Shown: piece by piece, positions 17,777-26,509 of the stretch | How positions within the stretch are numbered: the first letter of the stretch is position 1 | How the letters are laid out: every line of letters starts with the position of its first letter | Assembly (NCBI GenBank): GCA_964537055.1 | Contig: CAZHYV010000004.1 | Span: forward strand, 186,001 to 250,000 | Source: CAZHYV01 sp964537055 | Lineage (GTDB): Bacteria > Myxococcota_A > Polyangia > Palsa-1104 > JAEUJZ01 | Direction of reading: 5' to 3' | DNA length: 64,000 bases | Notes under the pieces: generated by a model | Told to the model about the DNA's origin: nothing | What the model saw: the letters and a program-made list of their open reading frames with translations, nothing else | The model's database searches: none | Translations under genes and position numbers: made by a program

Positions 17777-18976
17777 ATGGGTGCTCCTTCCCGCCCCTCA
17801 TGGCGACGCAAACTACTAAAAATTATCCTTCCTCTCCTTGCGCTTCTTGGAATCATTGCCCTACTCTGGCTAAGGCCTAAGCAAGTACCCACGGTAAAAA
17901 CTGCCTTGGTACAATTTGGAGAGATTACGGATCGGGTGACTTCTTCCACAGCAGGGGATATTTTGCCCGAAGACATTGCTACCCTCCGTGCTCAAATCAA
18001 TGCGTCGGTTGCGGTAATTCATAAAAGGGTTGGGGACCCTGTAAAAAAAGGGGAGCTCATTGTCCAGCTTGATGATGCAGATCTAAGAGCACAGATGAAA
18101 CAATCCGAGGCGGCCCTTCGAATCGCTAAAGCCCAGGTGTCTCAATCGAATGCGCGCATTAAAACATTAACATTTCAGGCAGATACGGTCGAGGCGCTGT
18201 ATGAAGGAAAGGCGGCCACAGAACGTGAGCGGACAGACACAAAAAACAGCCTTCGCGAAGCAACCACGGCGAAACAGGTGTCTGCAGCCCAGGTGGGGCA
18301 AAGCCGGGCGGCCAAGCAGGTGACCGAGGCAGCAATTACAAAGACTCAGCTTCGAGCCCCCTTTGATGGGGTATTGGCAGATTTGCCTGTTCATCTTGGG
18401 GACGGCATGATCGTAGGAAATCCTGTATTTGAGGTGATCAACGACACCCATCTGTACCTAGAGGCTACCTTGGACGAAGCAGACGCAGGTAAGGTGGAGG
18501 TGGGGCAGGAAGCCACCTTATCTTTGGACGCACTTCCCAACGTAGAAATGAAGGGACATGTCGCTCGGATCGATCCTATTGTAAAAAAAGATATCAAAGG
18601 AGCCCGAACGCTAACCATTCGGGTGGAAATTGACAACCTCCCTGAGGCAAAAAGCAAAGGCCTTCGTACAGGCATGTCAGCCAACGTTGAGGTAGTGGTT
18701 GCAAAAAAGGAAAAAGTCTTTTTTGTACCAAGCAGTGTGATTGTGGGACGAGGAGTGAACCAATTTATGTATGTGCTCCATCAGGAAAAAGGGGACCTGT
18801 ATCGGCTCAAACGCGTTCCTGTAACCACGGGCATTTCAAATTGGGAATATACCGAGATTAAGGCGACCGAGAAATATACCCCCACTGCGGGAGAGCTGGT
18901 CGTAGCTTCTCTCAATGAAAAGGGTCTTGAGGATGGGGTGCTGGTCAAGGTGGTGAAAGAAACGGGAGGGAAATAG
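17777..18976 (+). CDS. Periplasmic adaptor (membrane fusion) protein, MacA/HlyD family
   Basis: A 399-residue adaptor that would connect an inner-membrane ABC transporter with an outer-membrane channel. It has an N-terminal membrane anchor (about 12-30), a first lipoyl half (VIHKRVGDPVKKGELIVQLD), a long alpha-helical hairpin (about 95-180), a second lipoyl half (LRAPFDGVLADLPVHLGDGM) and beta-barrel and membrane-proximal domains to the end. It is followed after four bases by the ATPase gene and then the permease gene, the standard MacA-MacB type order. Substrate is unknown; antibiotics, peptides or lipids are all possible. No outer-membrane TolC-type gene is in the window. Confidence 0.9.
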   Translation: MGAPSRPSWRRKLLKIILPLLALLGIIALLWLRPKQVPTVKTALVQFGEITDRVTSSTAGDILPEDIATLRAQINASVAVIHKRVGDPVKKGELIVQLDDADLRAQMKQSEAALRIAKAQVSQSNARIKTLTFQADTVEALYEGKAATERERTDTKNSLREATTAKQVSAAQVGQSRAAKQVTEAAITKTQLRAPFDGVLADLPVHLGDGMIVGNPVFEVINDTHLYLEATLDEADAGKVEVGQEATLSLDALPNVEMKGHVARIDPIVKKDIKGARTLTIRVEIDNLPEAKSKGLRTGMSANVEVVVAKKEKVFFVPSSVIVGRGVNQFMYVLHQEKGDLYRLKRVPVTTGISNWEYTEIKATEKYTPTAGELVVASLNEKGLEDGVLVKVVKETGGK

Positions 18977-18982
18977 AGGGTG

Positions 18983-19771
18983 ATGTTTGTAAACGATGCC
19001 TCTGCTTCAGACTCAAAGGAACATCTATTGAGCGATCCCTCGTTAAAGACGTCGACATTTGAGGATCCTCCGACGAAAACACCCGTGATTGAAATCCGTG
19101 GGTTGATGCGCAGTTTTAAGCTAGGAGATGAGGTTGTCCAAGCTTTGCGCGGTGTCGATATCCGTATCTATCCGGGTGAGTATGTGGCCATTGTGGGGCC
19201 TTCGGGCTCAGGAAAGTCAACGCTCATGAACCTCATTGGGTGCTTAGATACCCCTTCTTCAGGAACCTATCTCCTAGACGGAATTGAGGTACAGGCGATG
19301 AACGATGATGAGCTTGCCGAGATCCGTAACCATAAAATTGGGTTCGTATTTCAAAGCTTTAACCTGCTTGCACGAGCAACCGCAACCGATAACGTAAGTT
19401 TGCCCCTTCTTTATTCAGGCCAGAGTCGCAAAAGCCGGAAACAAGCAGCCATCGAAGCGTTAACGCGGGTAGATCTGGGAAGCCGGCTTGACCATCGCCC
19501 CGACCAACTTTCTGGAGGACAGCGTCAACGTGTGGCCATTGCCCGAGCTTTGGTGAATCATCCTGCGATTCTTTTGGCGGATGAACCTACCGGGAACCTA
19601 GACCAAAAAACAGGGGCCGATATTGTAACCCTTTTCGAACGGCTCCACCAAGAAGGAATGACCATCATCTTGGTGACCCACGACCACCAACTGGCGGAAC
19701 GAGCTCACCGAAAAATTGAGATTGTCGATGGAAAGATTGCGAGAGATCTGAAAAAAGAGAGGAGCGCCTAA
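18983..19771 (+). CDS. ABC transporter ATP-binding protein, MacB/LolD type
   Basis: A 262-residue ABC ATPase from the ATG at 18983 (a GTG one codon earlier is possible). Walker A is GPSGSGKST, the Q-loop FVFQSFNLL, the signature LSGGQRQRVAIARAL, Walker B ILLADEPTGNLD and the H-loop VTHDH. The first 35 residues are a polar extension before the usual start of the domain. It powers the adjacent FtsX-like permease. The gene lies 6 bases after the adaptor gene and 3 bases before the permease gene, so the three form one operon. Confidence 0.93.
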   Translation: MFVNDASASDSKEHLLSDPSLKTSTFEDPPTKTPVIEIRGLMRSFKLGDEVVQALRGVDIRIYPGEYVAIVGPSGSGKSTLMNLIGCLDTPSSGTYLLDGIEVQAMNDDELAEIRNHKIGFVFQSFNLLARATATDNVSLPLLYSGQSRKSRKQAAIEALTRVDLGSRLDHRPDQLSGGQRQRVAIARALVNHPAILLADEPTGNLDQKTGADIVTLFERLHQEGMTIILVTHDHQLAERAHRKIEIVDGKIARDLKKERSA

Positions 19772-19774
19772 TCC

Positions 19775-20980
19775 ATGCCAATCCTCGAACTTGTCTTTTC
19801 TGCACTCGACGCCATTCGTTCGAATAAGGTCAGAGCTTTTCTCACTACCCTGGGTGTGACCATCGGGGTGCTGTCGGTGATTCTGCTCGTCTCGCTGGGC
19901 GAGGGCGCACAGCAATACTTGGCTGAAACCTTTGCAGGCCTCGGCTCAAACTTGCTGCAGGTCACTCCAGGAAAACGCGAGACCAAGGGATTTGGTGGCC
20001 CCCCGTTAAGCACGGTTCATAAACTCACCAAAGAGGACGAAACCGCTCTGCGGCAGCGTGCTCTTTTGCTAGATGGGGTCACGGGATTGGTTCAGGGGAA
20101 TGCCACCATCCGATACCAAAATCGCCGTCGGGATACCTTCGTTTTTGGAGTCGGCCTGCGTTTTGACGAAATTCGGCAGCTGCCTGTAGACATGGGGCGA
20201 TTCTTCACAGAAGAGGACATTAATGCCCATCGGAGGTTCGCCATTGTCGGACGTACAGTGCTTGCTGAACTTTTTGGAGACGAAGAGGCGCTGGGCAAGG
20301 TCATTAAAGTCGCCGATGGAGAATTCCGCATCATTGGGATCACCGCGCACAAGGGGACCACGTTAGGCTTTGATTTGGATGATCTGGTCTTGATTCCCAA
20401 CACATCTGCCATGGATCTGTTTGCCGTAGAGGGATTCAGCGTGATCTTGGCTCGGGCACGAGACAAAGCGAACGTACAACCCTCCATCGAGGAAATCACC
20501 AGCCTGCTAAAGCGCAGGCACAACAACCAGGAAGATTTTACCATCATCTCTCAGGATGATATGCTTAGCACCATCAACGGCATCATGGCGACGATGAAGA
20601 TGCTTTTGCTTGCGATTGCCAGCATCTCACTTTTGGTAGGTGGGATTGGGATTGCCAACATCATGCTGGTCTCTGTCCGGGAACGAACCCGCGAGATTGG
20701 GGTTCGTAGGGCGGTGGGGGCAAAAAAGATTCACATCCTGATTCAGTTTCTGCTCGAGTCCGTGGTTGTTTCTCTTTTGGGGGGGCTGATTGGCCTTTCT
20801 CTGGGTGCTTTGATTATTTTCTCGGCTCGGCTTGCCGTGCCCAATCTTCCCATCCAGCTCTCTTTGGAAGTGGTGGCCACGGCGATTGGGTTCTCGGCTC
20901 TTGTCGGAGTCGTGTCAGGGGTGGTTCCAGCCAGGCGTGCGGCGAACCTAGATCCCGTCGAGGCCCTTAGGTACGAGTAA
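19775..20980 (+). CDS. ABC transporter permease, MacB/FtsX type
   Basis: A 401-residue permease with the MacB layout: one N-terminal membrane segment (about 20-42) with the KVRAFLTTLGVTIGV motif, a large extracytoplasmic domain (about 45-270, including LAETFAGLGSNLLQV and RFFTEEDI), then three membrane segments (about 275-300, 325-350 and 362-385). RTREIGVRRAVGAKK is the conserved FtsX-family motif before TM3. The C-terminus PARRAANLDPVEALRYE is typical. It forms one transporter with the ATPase and adaptor immediately upstream and is probably a mechanotransmission-type exporter. Confidence 0.93.
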   Translation: MPILELVFSALDAIRSNKVRAFLTTLGVTIGVLSVILLVSLGEGAQQYLAETFAGLGSNLLQVTPGKRETKGFGGPPLSTVHKLTKEDETALRQRALLLDGVTGLVQGNATIRYQNRRRDTFVFGVGLRFDEIRQLPVDMGRFFTEEDINAHRRFAIVGRTVLAELFGDEEALGKVIKVADGEFRIIGITAHKGTTLGFDLDDLVLIPNTSAMDLFAVEGFSVILARARDKANVQPSIEEITSLLKRRHNNQEDFTIISQDDMLSTINGIMATMKMLLLAIASISLLVGGIGIANIMLVSVRERTREIGVRRAVGAKKIHILIQFLLESVVVSLLGGLIGLSLGALIIFSARLAVPNLPIQLSLEVVATAIGFSALVGVVSGVVPARRAANLDPVEALRYE

Positions 20981-21058
20981 GGGTCGGCCCTGGTTAGGGC
21001 TGCCTCGGTTTTGGACTGCCCAGGGTTAAGGAGGGGATTACTTCTTTGGGTGTATAGA

Positions 21059-21598
21059 TTAAGAAGGAGTATCTGCTTCGATAGGCCCGTCTGTTAAAGG
21101 GGTCTCTGTTTCATCAAAAGATTCGTTTTGGACATACTTCCCTTGGTTTGCATGGTATCTGGCAAGACCTTGAACTCCCTCAAGTTGCCTTTTTTCTATC
21201 GATAGTTTTGCCTCAAGATAATTTGCTTCTTCCCCGAAGGGGACGAAGTCTTCATTTTTTAAACGAGCCTTTTCCAAACTTAATTCTGCTGAACGTAGAT
21301 GGGTTTCATGTTCACTAATCTGTTCACGTAATTGGTCATCGATTTCATTATAATAAATTCGGCATTTTTCGTGCTCCCTCATTTTACAAGGTGGGATCGC
21401 TGGAAATTTCTTCCCCCCTGGTAAGCTCCCCCCTGCCAGCATCTTTTTATAGCGAGTGACCTGCGCTTGAACACTTGCCTCGAGCTCTTGAGCACTTGCC
21501 TCTACCTTAGAACCCTTCTCCCTCGCGGTCCCCCCGTGCGAACCACAAGCGGAAACCCATATAAAAATCAATCCGTATAACATCCACTTTTTATTCAT
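21059..21598 (-). CDS. Lipoprotein with coiled coil
   Basis: A 179-residue protein starting MNKKWMLYGLIFIWVSACGS; the frame is open upstream, but this ATG has AGGAG seven bases before it. VSAC is a lipobox, so the mature protein should begin with a lipid-modified cysteine. The mature part is mostly helical, with a predicted coiled coil (about 85-145, REQISEHETHLRSAELSLEK), plus a conspicuous CKMREHEKC pair that could form a disulfide. Function unknown. It is one of several lipoprotein genes of the same size class in this window and follows the convergent end of the efflux operon. Confidence 0.65.
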   Translation of the reverse strand: MNKKWMLYGLIFIWVSACGSHGGTAREKGSKVEASAQELEASVQAQVTRYKKMLAGGSLPGGKKFPAIPPCKMREHEKCRIYYNEIDDQLREQISEHETHLRSAELSLEKARLKNEDFVPFGEEANYLEAKLSIEKRQLEGVQGLARYHANQGKYVQNESFDETETPLTDGPIEADTPS

Positions 21599-21814
21599 TC
21601 TCGTCTCCTCTAATGAACTATATTGATAGTCGCACACAAATAACGATCGCTCACTTTTCTCCAATAATCCCACCAAGTATATAAAACCATTTCTGAAAAA
21701 TGTAAAAAGTGATCGACAACAAGCGACCATAGAGCCACCAAAGCTCATTTGACAAGGTTTCTGTAACAACCTTAGGCATTCATGAAGTGGAATGAAGGGA
21801 GAATTGTATCTTTC

Positions 21815-22216
21815 CTATCGTCCTGGATAAGCTTGAGGTACCATCGGATACCCAGGTGCTGGGGGGCCATACCCTGGAGCTGCTGGGTAACCTGGGTAGG
21901 CTGCAGGGGGTGCCGCACCATAGGGATAGGGGTATTGAGGGTACGCATTCGGAGCAGGTGCCCCGTAGTACCCAGGTGAAGGAGGCACAGGGGCTGATGG
22001 TGTTGGTGCAGGGGCTCCCATTGGGGGGCGCTGGGCCAAAGCAGTCTCAAGCCCCTTCACCCTCTGATCTAGCTCCTTCACTCTCCGATCCAGGGTAGAG
22101 AGAGAAAGACCTGGACCACTGTCCTTGGTCGTTTCATCTAGGCTACACGCGCCTAAGCTGCTTACAGCCACAAGCAGAGAAAAACCTACCCATCGTGATA
22201 ACAAAGAAATTTTCAT
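21815..22216 (-). CDS. Lipoprotein with a Pro/Tyr/Gly/Ala-rich tail
   Basis: A 133-residue lipoprotein: signal peptide with lipobox LGAC (about residue 24), a short coiled-coil region (TLDRRVKELDQRVKGLETAL, about 40-60), then a low-complexity tail of 70 residues built from proline, tyrosine, alanine and glycine (YPQYPYPYGA, PAAYPGYPAAPGYG). AGGAGG lies before the ATG. The coiled coil followed by a flexible tail resembles proteins that trimerise at the outer membrane, but no family is recognised. Some tail motifs (YPGYP, GYGPPAPGYP) are near-repeats from expansion. Confidence 0.65.
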   Translation of the reverse strand: MKISLLSRWVGFSLLVAVSSLGACSLDETTKDSGPGLSLSTLDRRVKELDQRVKGLETALAQRPPMGAPAPTPSAPVPPSPGYYGAPAPNAYPQYPYPYGAAPPAAYPGYPAAPGYGPPAPGYPMVPQAYPGR

Positions 22217-22329
22217 GGAACCTCCTAATACCTTAATCTAAAATGGCGATTGCTTACCTAAAACTACATCCACTTAAGTGTAGGCCAGACTTGGGGTTTT
22301 GTCCAGCAGGATTGTAAGAAGGATTGAGG

Positions 22330-22713
22330 TTATGACCCAAGAGGTGCAGACATCCACCATACATTCCCTGAGGGATCAGCAACCCCAGCCAGTCTTTCTC
22401 CAATCGGCCTGTCGTTTGGTTCCATGACTGAGACTCCCCCAGCTTGGATGGCCTGCCGGTGGTACGCATCCGGATCAGCAACATAGAGGTGGATGTGACA
22501 TGGCCTCGGTGTGTCAAGAGCCTCGGCCAGCATGATCATGGAATCGCCAATGCGAAGTTCTGCATGCTTGATGCGGTTGTCTTTGGTGAGAGAGCGGTAC
22601 GTTTCTTCCGCATCCAAGGCGTGTTTCAAAAAGTCCACCAACCTTTCTGCTCCATGAACCATAAGATAAGGGGTCACCGTGTGGAAACCTTCTCGAATTG
22701 CTTTCTTTGCCAT
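22330..22713 (-). CDS. VOC-family protein (glyoxalase/bleomycin-resistance fold, PhnB-like)
   Basis: A 127-residue protein with the paired beta-alpha-beta-beta-beta units of the vicinal oxygen chelate fold: VTPYLMVHGAERLVDFLKHAL in the first half, ELRIGDSMIMLAEAL, then HIHLYVADPDAYHRQAIQAGGVSV and RLAGVADPSGNVWWM in the second. The PhnB-like subgroup often has no known enzyme activity and the metal ligands are not clearly conserved here. It is followed on the same strand, 21 bases upstream, by the RNase H gene, so the two may be co-transcribed. Confidence 0.8.
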   Translation of the reverse strand: MAKKAIREGFHTVTPYLMVHGAERLVDFLKHALDAEETYRSLTKDNRIKHAELRIGDSMIMLAEALDTPRPCHIHLYVADPDAYHRQAIQAGGVSVMEPNDRPIGERLAGVADPSGNVWWMSAPLGS

Positions 22714-22734
22714 TGAACTTTCCTTCCTTTGCCA

Positions 22735-23475
22735 TTACCCCTGAGCTTGCGCAGCCAGACGAGCTAATTCGTCACAGCGTTCATTCTCGGGAATCCCAGA
22801 ATGCCCTAATACCTTTTCAAACCGAACCTCAAGAAAATGCCTCATCCATTCTTTAATCTCTTCGATCAGTTCCAAATTGGCCTTGGCTTTCCAACCCTGA
22901 AATACCACCCCCAGCGCATAGGCTGAATCTGAATATACAACGACCCTTCGATATTTCGGAGCCTGCTCAAGCCCCCGTAATATCGCGGTTAGTTCCGCAA
23001 TATTGTTAGTGCCGTACCCAATAAATTCGGAAATCTCTTTTCGCGAAGAATGTTGAGCATCTAAGATGACAACTCCGATGCCCATAGGCCCCGGGTTTCC
23101 CAAACAAGCTCCATCTGTAAAAATCATGATTTCATCAGGCTCTGCAATGAGAGCATCTCTCCCCTTACCCTCTTGCTTTGAAGCTGAGCTCTTCTGCAAG
23201 TGCGCCTTTTGCCCTTGTTGCTGCTTTCTCTCAGCTTCAAGCTGAGTTTTTTTCAACCGCAAGGCATCTGCTCTTGGACCTGGCTGAGCTTCGTCATCAG
23301 TTAAGATCAGTATTTCTTCATCCATCGAGAGATTCGTAAGAGCTGCTTGGTAGATTCTACCCTTGGGATGGTACATAATATCTACGCGACGCTGTGAATC
23401 TGTGTGCAGTTTCCCGGTGGTATCGCAGAGTGCCCACACCTTCTTCCCTTTCAGCAGCTTGCGGATCCAGGGCAT
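22735..23475 (-). CDS. rnhA: Ribonuclease HI with an N-terminal extension
   Basis: RNase HI degrades the RNA strand of RNA-DNA hybrids. The C-terminal 130 residues carry the catalytic acidic set: IFTDGACLGNPGP, NIAELTAI, VVYSDSAYAL and the final ERCDELARLA with the HSGIPENE loop. The first 105 residues (MPWIRKLLKGKKVWALCDTT...) are an extension of unknown fold, ending in a Lys/Gln-rich linker; it is not the usual viroplasmin hybrid-binding domain. The ATG at 23475 is chosen because it overlaps the transporter stop as TAATG and starts a clean domain. Co-transcribed with the EamA gene upstream. Confidence 0.85.
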   Translation of the reverse strand: MPWIRKLLKGKKVWALCDTTGKLHTDSQRRVDIMYHPKGRIYQAALTNLSMDEEILILTDDEAQPGPRADALRLKKTQLEAERKQQQGQKAHLQKSSASKQEGKGRDALIAEPDEIMIFTDGACLGNPGPMGIGVVILDAQHSSRKEISEFIGYGTNNIAELTAILRGLEQAPKYRRVVVYSDSAYALGVVFQGWKAKANLELIEEIKEWMRHFLEVRFEKVLGHSGIPENERCDELARLAAQAQG

Positions 23476-24488
23476 TATCCAGCCACCTGTGAAGGTGAAG
23501 GTTTTTCGACCCCATGCTGGGCTCGCTGTACCATGACCACAGCAATAATCAAGATGCCTCCTGCCACCATCTGATGCACTGCCAAGGGAGCAGGAAGCAC
23601 CAGGGGATTGGGGAACCAAGTGGGGATGGCCCATGTCACCAAAAGGGCTGCCAGCGTCTGCATCATCTCAAAATAGCCCGCAGTGGAGGCCCGCGTGTAC
23701 TTAAGTCCCAAGAAGTAGATAAATGTGGGCGTCCCTCCAGAGAGTACGCACAGAAGAATCAGTAGCATGAGCGCATAGCCAACCTGGCCCTGAAGTGCAG
23801 CCGGCGCAAGGGCGTGCCAACCCATCTTCCCTCGCGCAATGACAATCACAGCCATGGCTACGAACCCGATGACAAATCGAAGTGCCGAAGCCAGCGAGGT
23901 AGGCATCTTCATCATGGTTCCCCGACCTGCAACCGTCGAAAGCCCCCAAAAGAACGCGCACAGCAGGGCAAATCCTGTGCCTTTGGTAAGTCCAGCTGCT
24001 TTTAGCGATACGAGAAGTTCGCTCGGATGCTCGATGCTAAGTACCATCCCTGCAAAAATCGCCACGGGCGCCCACAAGAAAAACTGTTTCGACAGACGAT
24101 CCTTAAACAGCAGGCAAGCGACTGTCGTTGAAAACAGGGGTTGTATATTCAAAAGCACATTCACAACGCTCGCATTGCTGCCATTCTCGGGGCGCAGTGC
24201 CATCGTGAAAAAGACGGTACCTACGGCAGAACCCGCCACGCCGCTGAAAATGAGGTATCCATACGCAGACCAGGGAATTTGCTTCAGCATCTTCCGTTGA
24301 ATGAGGATGATCGGAATAGCAACCAAAACAAGAAGGGCATGCTCGTAGAATACGATGATCTCTGGGTCAAATATTCGGTTGAGAGGAATTCTCCAGATGC
24401 TTTCTGTACCCCACAGCGCGGCCCCTAAAGCAACCAGCCATGGCCCGTAAGAACGACTTTGTGGGGGAGCCTCTTCTACATTTTGCAT
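23475..24488 (-). CDS. EamA/DMT-family transporter
   Basis: A 337-residue inner-membrane protein with ten predicted membrane segments arranged as two repeats of five, the EamA design, beginning at residue 13 (GPWLVALGAALWGTESIW). Family members move amino acids, nucleosides or other metabolites; the substrate cannot be told. Some polar charged loops (RPENGSNASVVNVLLNIQP, ARASTAGYFEMMQ) fit the family. It is translationally coupled to the RNase H gene, which is probably chance arrangement of unrelated functions. Confidence 0.85.
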   Translation of the reverse strand: MQNVEEAPPQSRSYGPWLVALGAALWGTESIWRIPLNRIFDPEIIVFYEHALLVLVAIPIILIQRKMLKQIPWSAYGYLIFSGVAGSAVGTVFFTMALRPENGSNASVVNVLLNIQPLFSTTVACLLFKDRLSKQFFLWAPVAIFAGMVLSIEHPSELLVSLKAAGLTKGTGFALLCAFFWGLSTVAGRGTMMKMPTSLASALRFVIGFVAMAVIVIARGKMGWHALAPAALQGQVGYALMLLILLCVLSGGTPTFIYFLGLKYTRASTAGYFEMMQTLAALLVTWAIPTWFPNPLVLPAPLAVHQMVAGGILIIAVVMVQRAQHGVEKPSPSQVAG

Positions 24489-24695
24489 AGCAGGCTAGCC
24501 TATGTTAGCGGACGGCAGAGTGTCAACTATTAGACACAGCGCGCCCAAATCGAGTTCATATTTGGCTGGGACGTTCCCCAACCTGGAAGCACACAAGGGA
24601 ATCATGCGCCCACAAAGAGTCGTGCGCCTGCTTTGTATAGCTCTCATTGATTTTATTGGAAATTGCTATATGCTTTCTCTACCTAGGAGATTCTC

Positions 24696-25277
24696 ATGCA
24701 TACCAAAACCACCTCTTCTTCACTACCACAATTGGACCCTAACGACCTTCGTTCTTTGGGCCCCATTGACCGACGCTCTCCCTCAGGAATCGGAGGATGG
24801 TTGTTACTGTTCTGCGTAAGCCTGACGATCATCCTTCCTATGTTTGGAGGTTCCACATTACTTAAGCTTTACCAAGCTCATCAAATTTACCAAAGTGACG
24901 CATTCATCCGGCATATCTACTCAAGTCCTTTTTATAAAACGATCTTTTGGGTCAGCTTCGCAACATCAGTGGGTATCATTGTCGGCTCGTTTTATTGCGG
25001 GGTCCTCCTCTTTCAAAAGCGTCCCTCTGCAGTAAGAATCACAAAGGCATTCCTTATTTATCTGCTATTCCATAATCTTTTGACGGCAGCGTTTACATTT
25101 TTTGGTCCCCCTTCTTTAAGGGCTTTGTCAAGAGGAGATCGCGTAGGTGGGCTTTTCATCGGCGTACTAGGATCGATTTCTTCCTTTGGCCTTTGGTACA
25201 CCTACTTCTCCCGATCCGTCCGTGTGAAGAATACCTTCTCCAATCCTGAGGACATGTCCTCAGTCAAAGCCTCATGA
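24696..25277 (+). CDS. DUF2569-type membrane protein
   Basis: A 193-residue membrane protein. The first membrane segment follows a 30-residue polar N-terminus and reads GIGGWLLLFCVSLTIILP; three more segments follow (about 90-108, 115-137 and 150-170). The end of the last segment reads YFSRSVRVKNTF, very close to the Y...S.RVK.TF that closes DUF2569 proteins. No function is known for the family. AGGAG lies seven bases before the ATG. The region 24489-24695 upstream holds no other gene I can support. Confidence 0.7.
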   Translation: MHTKTTSSSLPQLDPNDLRSLGPIDRRSPSGIGGWLLLFCVSLTIILPMFGGSTLLKLYQAHQIYQSDAFIRHIYSSPFYKTIFWVSFATSVGIIVGSFYCGVLLFQKRPSAVRITKAFLIYLLFHNLLTAAFTFFGPPSLRALSRGDRVGGLFIGVLGSISSFGLWYTYFSRSVRVKNTFSNPEDMSSVKAS

Positions 25278-25324
25278 AGAGTACGCTCTAGCCTTCTGTC
25301 ATCCCTATCGTTTTCTCCTCACAA

Positions 25325-25582
25325 CTATTCATCTCTACAATCGCTATAGGGTCGATTGGCCCGCTTGACAGGATCAATGGTTTCTTCTTTCGCTTCTTTT
25401 CCCATCCCCCGAAGCTGAGAAGCAGAAACGCACCGAGTTAGCCTACCTTGGGTGGGAATGATAGAGGCGGGAACTGCTTGCTTGCTCTTACACTCGTCTC
25501 CGCAGAGATCCCTTTTTTGGTAAGAACGTTCAAAAATCTCTAAAACGGCTCCGCATTCACATTCGTACTCATAAATAGGCAT
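25325..25582 (-). CDS. FmdB-type zinc ribbon protein
   Basis: An 85-residue protein opening with MPIYEYECECG, the FmdB signature, with FERSYQ following. The family has two CxxC pairs that bind zinc; here the first pair is CxC and the second is CGDEC, then a single cysteine in LTRCVS. The change in spacing may still bind metal. FmdB proteins are regulators or ribosome-associated factors of unclear role. The C-terminal VKRANRPYSD tail is charged. It is transcribed alone; 25583-25732 shows no gene. Confidence 0.75.
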   Translation of the reverse strand: MPIYEYECECGAVLEIFERSYQKRDLCGDECKSKQAVPASIIPTQGRLTRCVSASQLRGMGKEAKEETIDPVKRANRPYSDCRDE

Positions 25583-25732
25583 AGAAGTAGAATACCGATA
25601 GAGACTCTGTTGTCAATCAAGCAACCTCCTTCTTTCCTTTTCGCAATAGGTACTTTATGGAGAACAAAACTATGTCGTCATCAAGCGTCTCAAACAAGCC
25701 GATACCCTTCTACTGAAATTGGATCATCGCTC

Positions 25733-26503
25733 TTATGAAATGAGCCAACTCTCATACAAAGTGATGGGCGATCCATCCACTACAAATACAGAAGAGGGTT
25801 CCTCTCCTGTCGAGTGGAGAATCCAGGGTTCAAAGTCATGATGTGGGTGGAGGAATGCCGCATATTTTGCCTGCGACCATACCCTCCACGGAGGGCGACT
25901 GATACAGAACTCTTTCACCCCCTGGCGTTCTGAAACAGCGCACAGCGTGTAGGCAAACCTCCGATCAACCATAAATTCTTCCAAGGTGCCTGGTTGTAAA
26001 CAGACCGGGTCTCCTTCGAACACTGCCGAGAAACGATTCCACTCCTGTCGTTGCTTCCGCCAATGAGGTTGCTTCCATCCATAGGAGACAAAATGGGTGT
26101 TCTCTTGCTCATTCTTTGTGTAGCAAGAATGCAAAGGTCGGTGAAGGTATCTTTCTCCGTAAAACCATCCCGCAAAAAAGCCAGCCAGGGCACTGGAGGC
26201 GATTTCCTTCAGGAAGACGACACCTCGTCGTACGCCTTCTGCGCCTTCACGCTTTACATAGAAACGCAAGTTCACCTGCTCAAACGGCAGAAGTACAGGC
26301 ATCCGTACGCCTCGAAAGGAAATCTTTGAAAAGCGAAACCCTACCAAACTGACAAAAGTTTTGCCCTCGAAAAAATCGAGCTCTGTGCCCCAAGGAACAA
26401 ACGGCCTAAGCTTCTCCGGTGGAATTTCAAAATTCACCAAGGTTAAATAGCGCCATTCCGCAGTCAAAAACACTCGGCTTGGGGAGAGCATCGGTGCATC
26501 CAT
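25733..26503 (-). CDS. DUF2071 (YqjF family) protein
   Basis: A 256-residue protein with the DUF2071 layout: an opening TAEWRYLTLVNFEIPPEKLRPFVP, then GTELDFFEGKTFVSLVGFRF, NLRFYVKR and GVVFLKEIASSALAGFFAGWFYGERY. These proteins have a beta-rich acetoacetate decarboxylase-like fold and no agreed function. It lies 6 bases downstream of murB and is probably co-transcribed with it. Length and motifs are normal. Confidence 0.8.
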   Translation of the reverse strand: MDAPMLSPSRVFLTAEWRYLTLVNFEIPPEKLRPFVPWGTELDFFEGKTFVSLVGFRFSKISFRGVRMPVLLPFEQVNLRFYVKREGAEGVRRGVVFLKEIASSALAGFFAGWFYGERYLHRPLHSCYTKNEQENTHFVSYGWKQPHWRKQRQEWNRFSAVFEGDPVCLQPGTLEEFMVDRRFAYTLCAVSERQGVKEFCISRPPWRVWSQAKYAAFLHPHHDFEPWILHSTGEEPSSVFVVDGSPITLYESWLIS

Positions 26504-26509
26504 GAGTAT

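Noticed and set aside
20988..21025. CCCTGG/CCCAGGG hairpin after the MacB-type permease gene as a terminator
   Set aside because: The stem is short with a long loop and no T-run follows on either strand.
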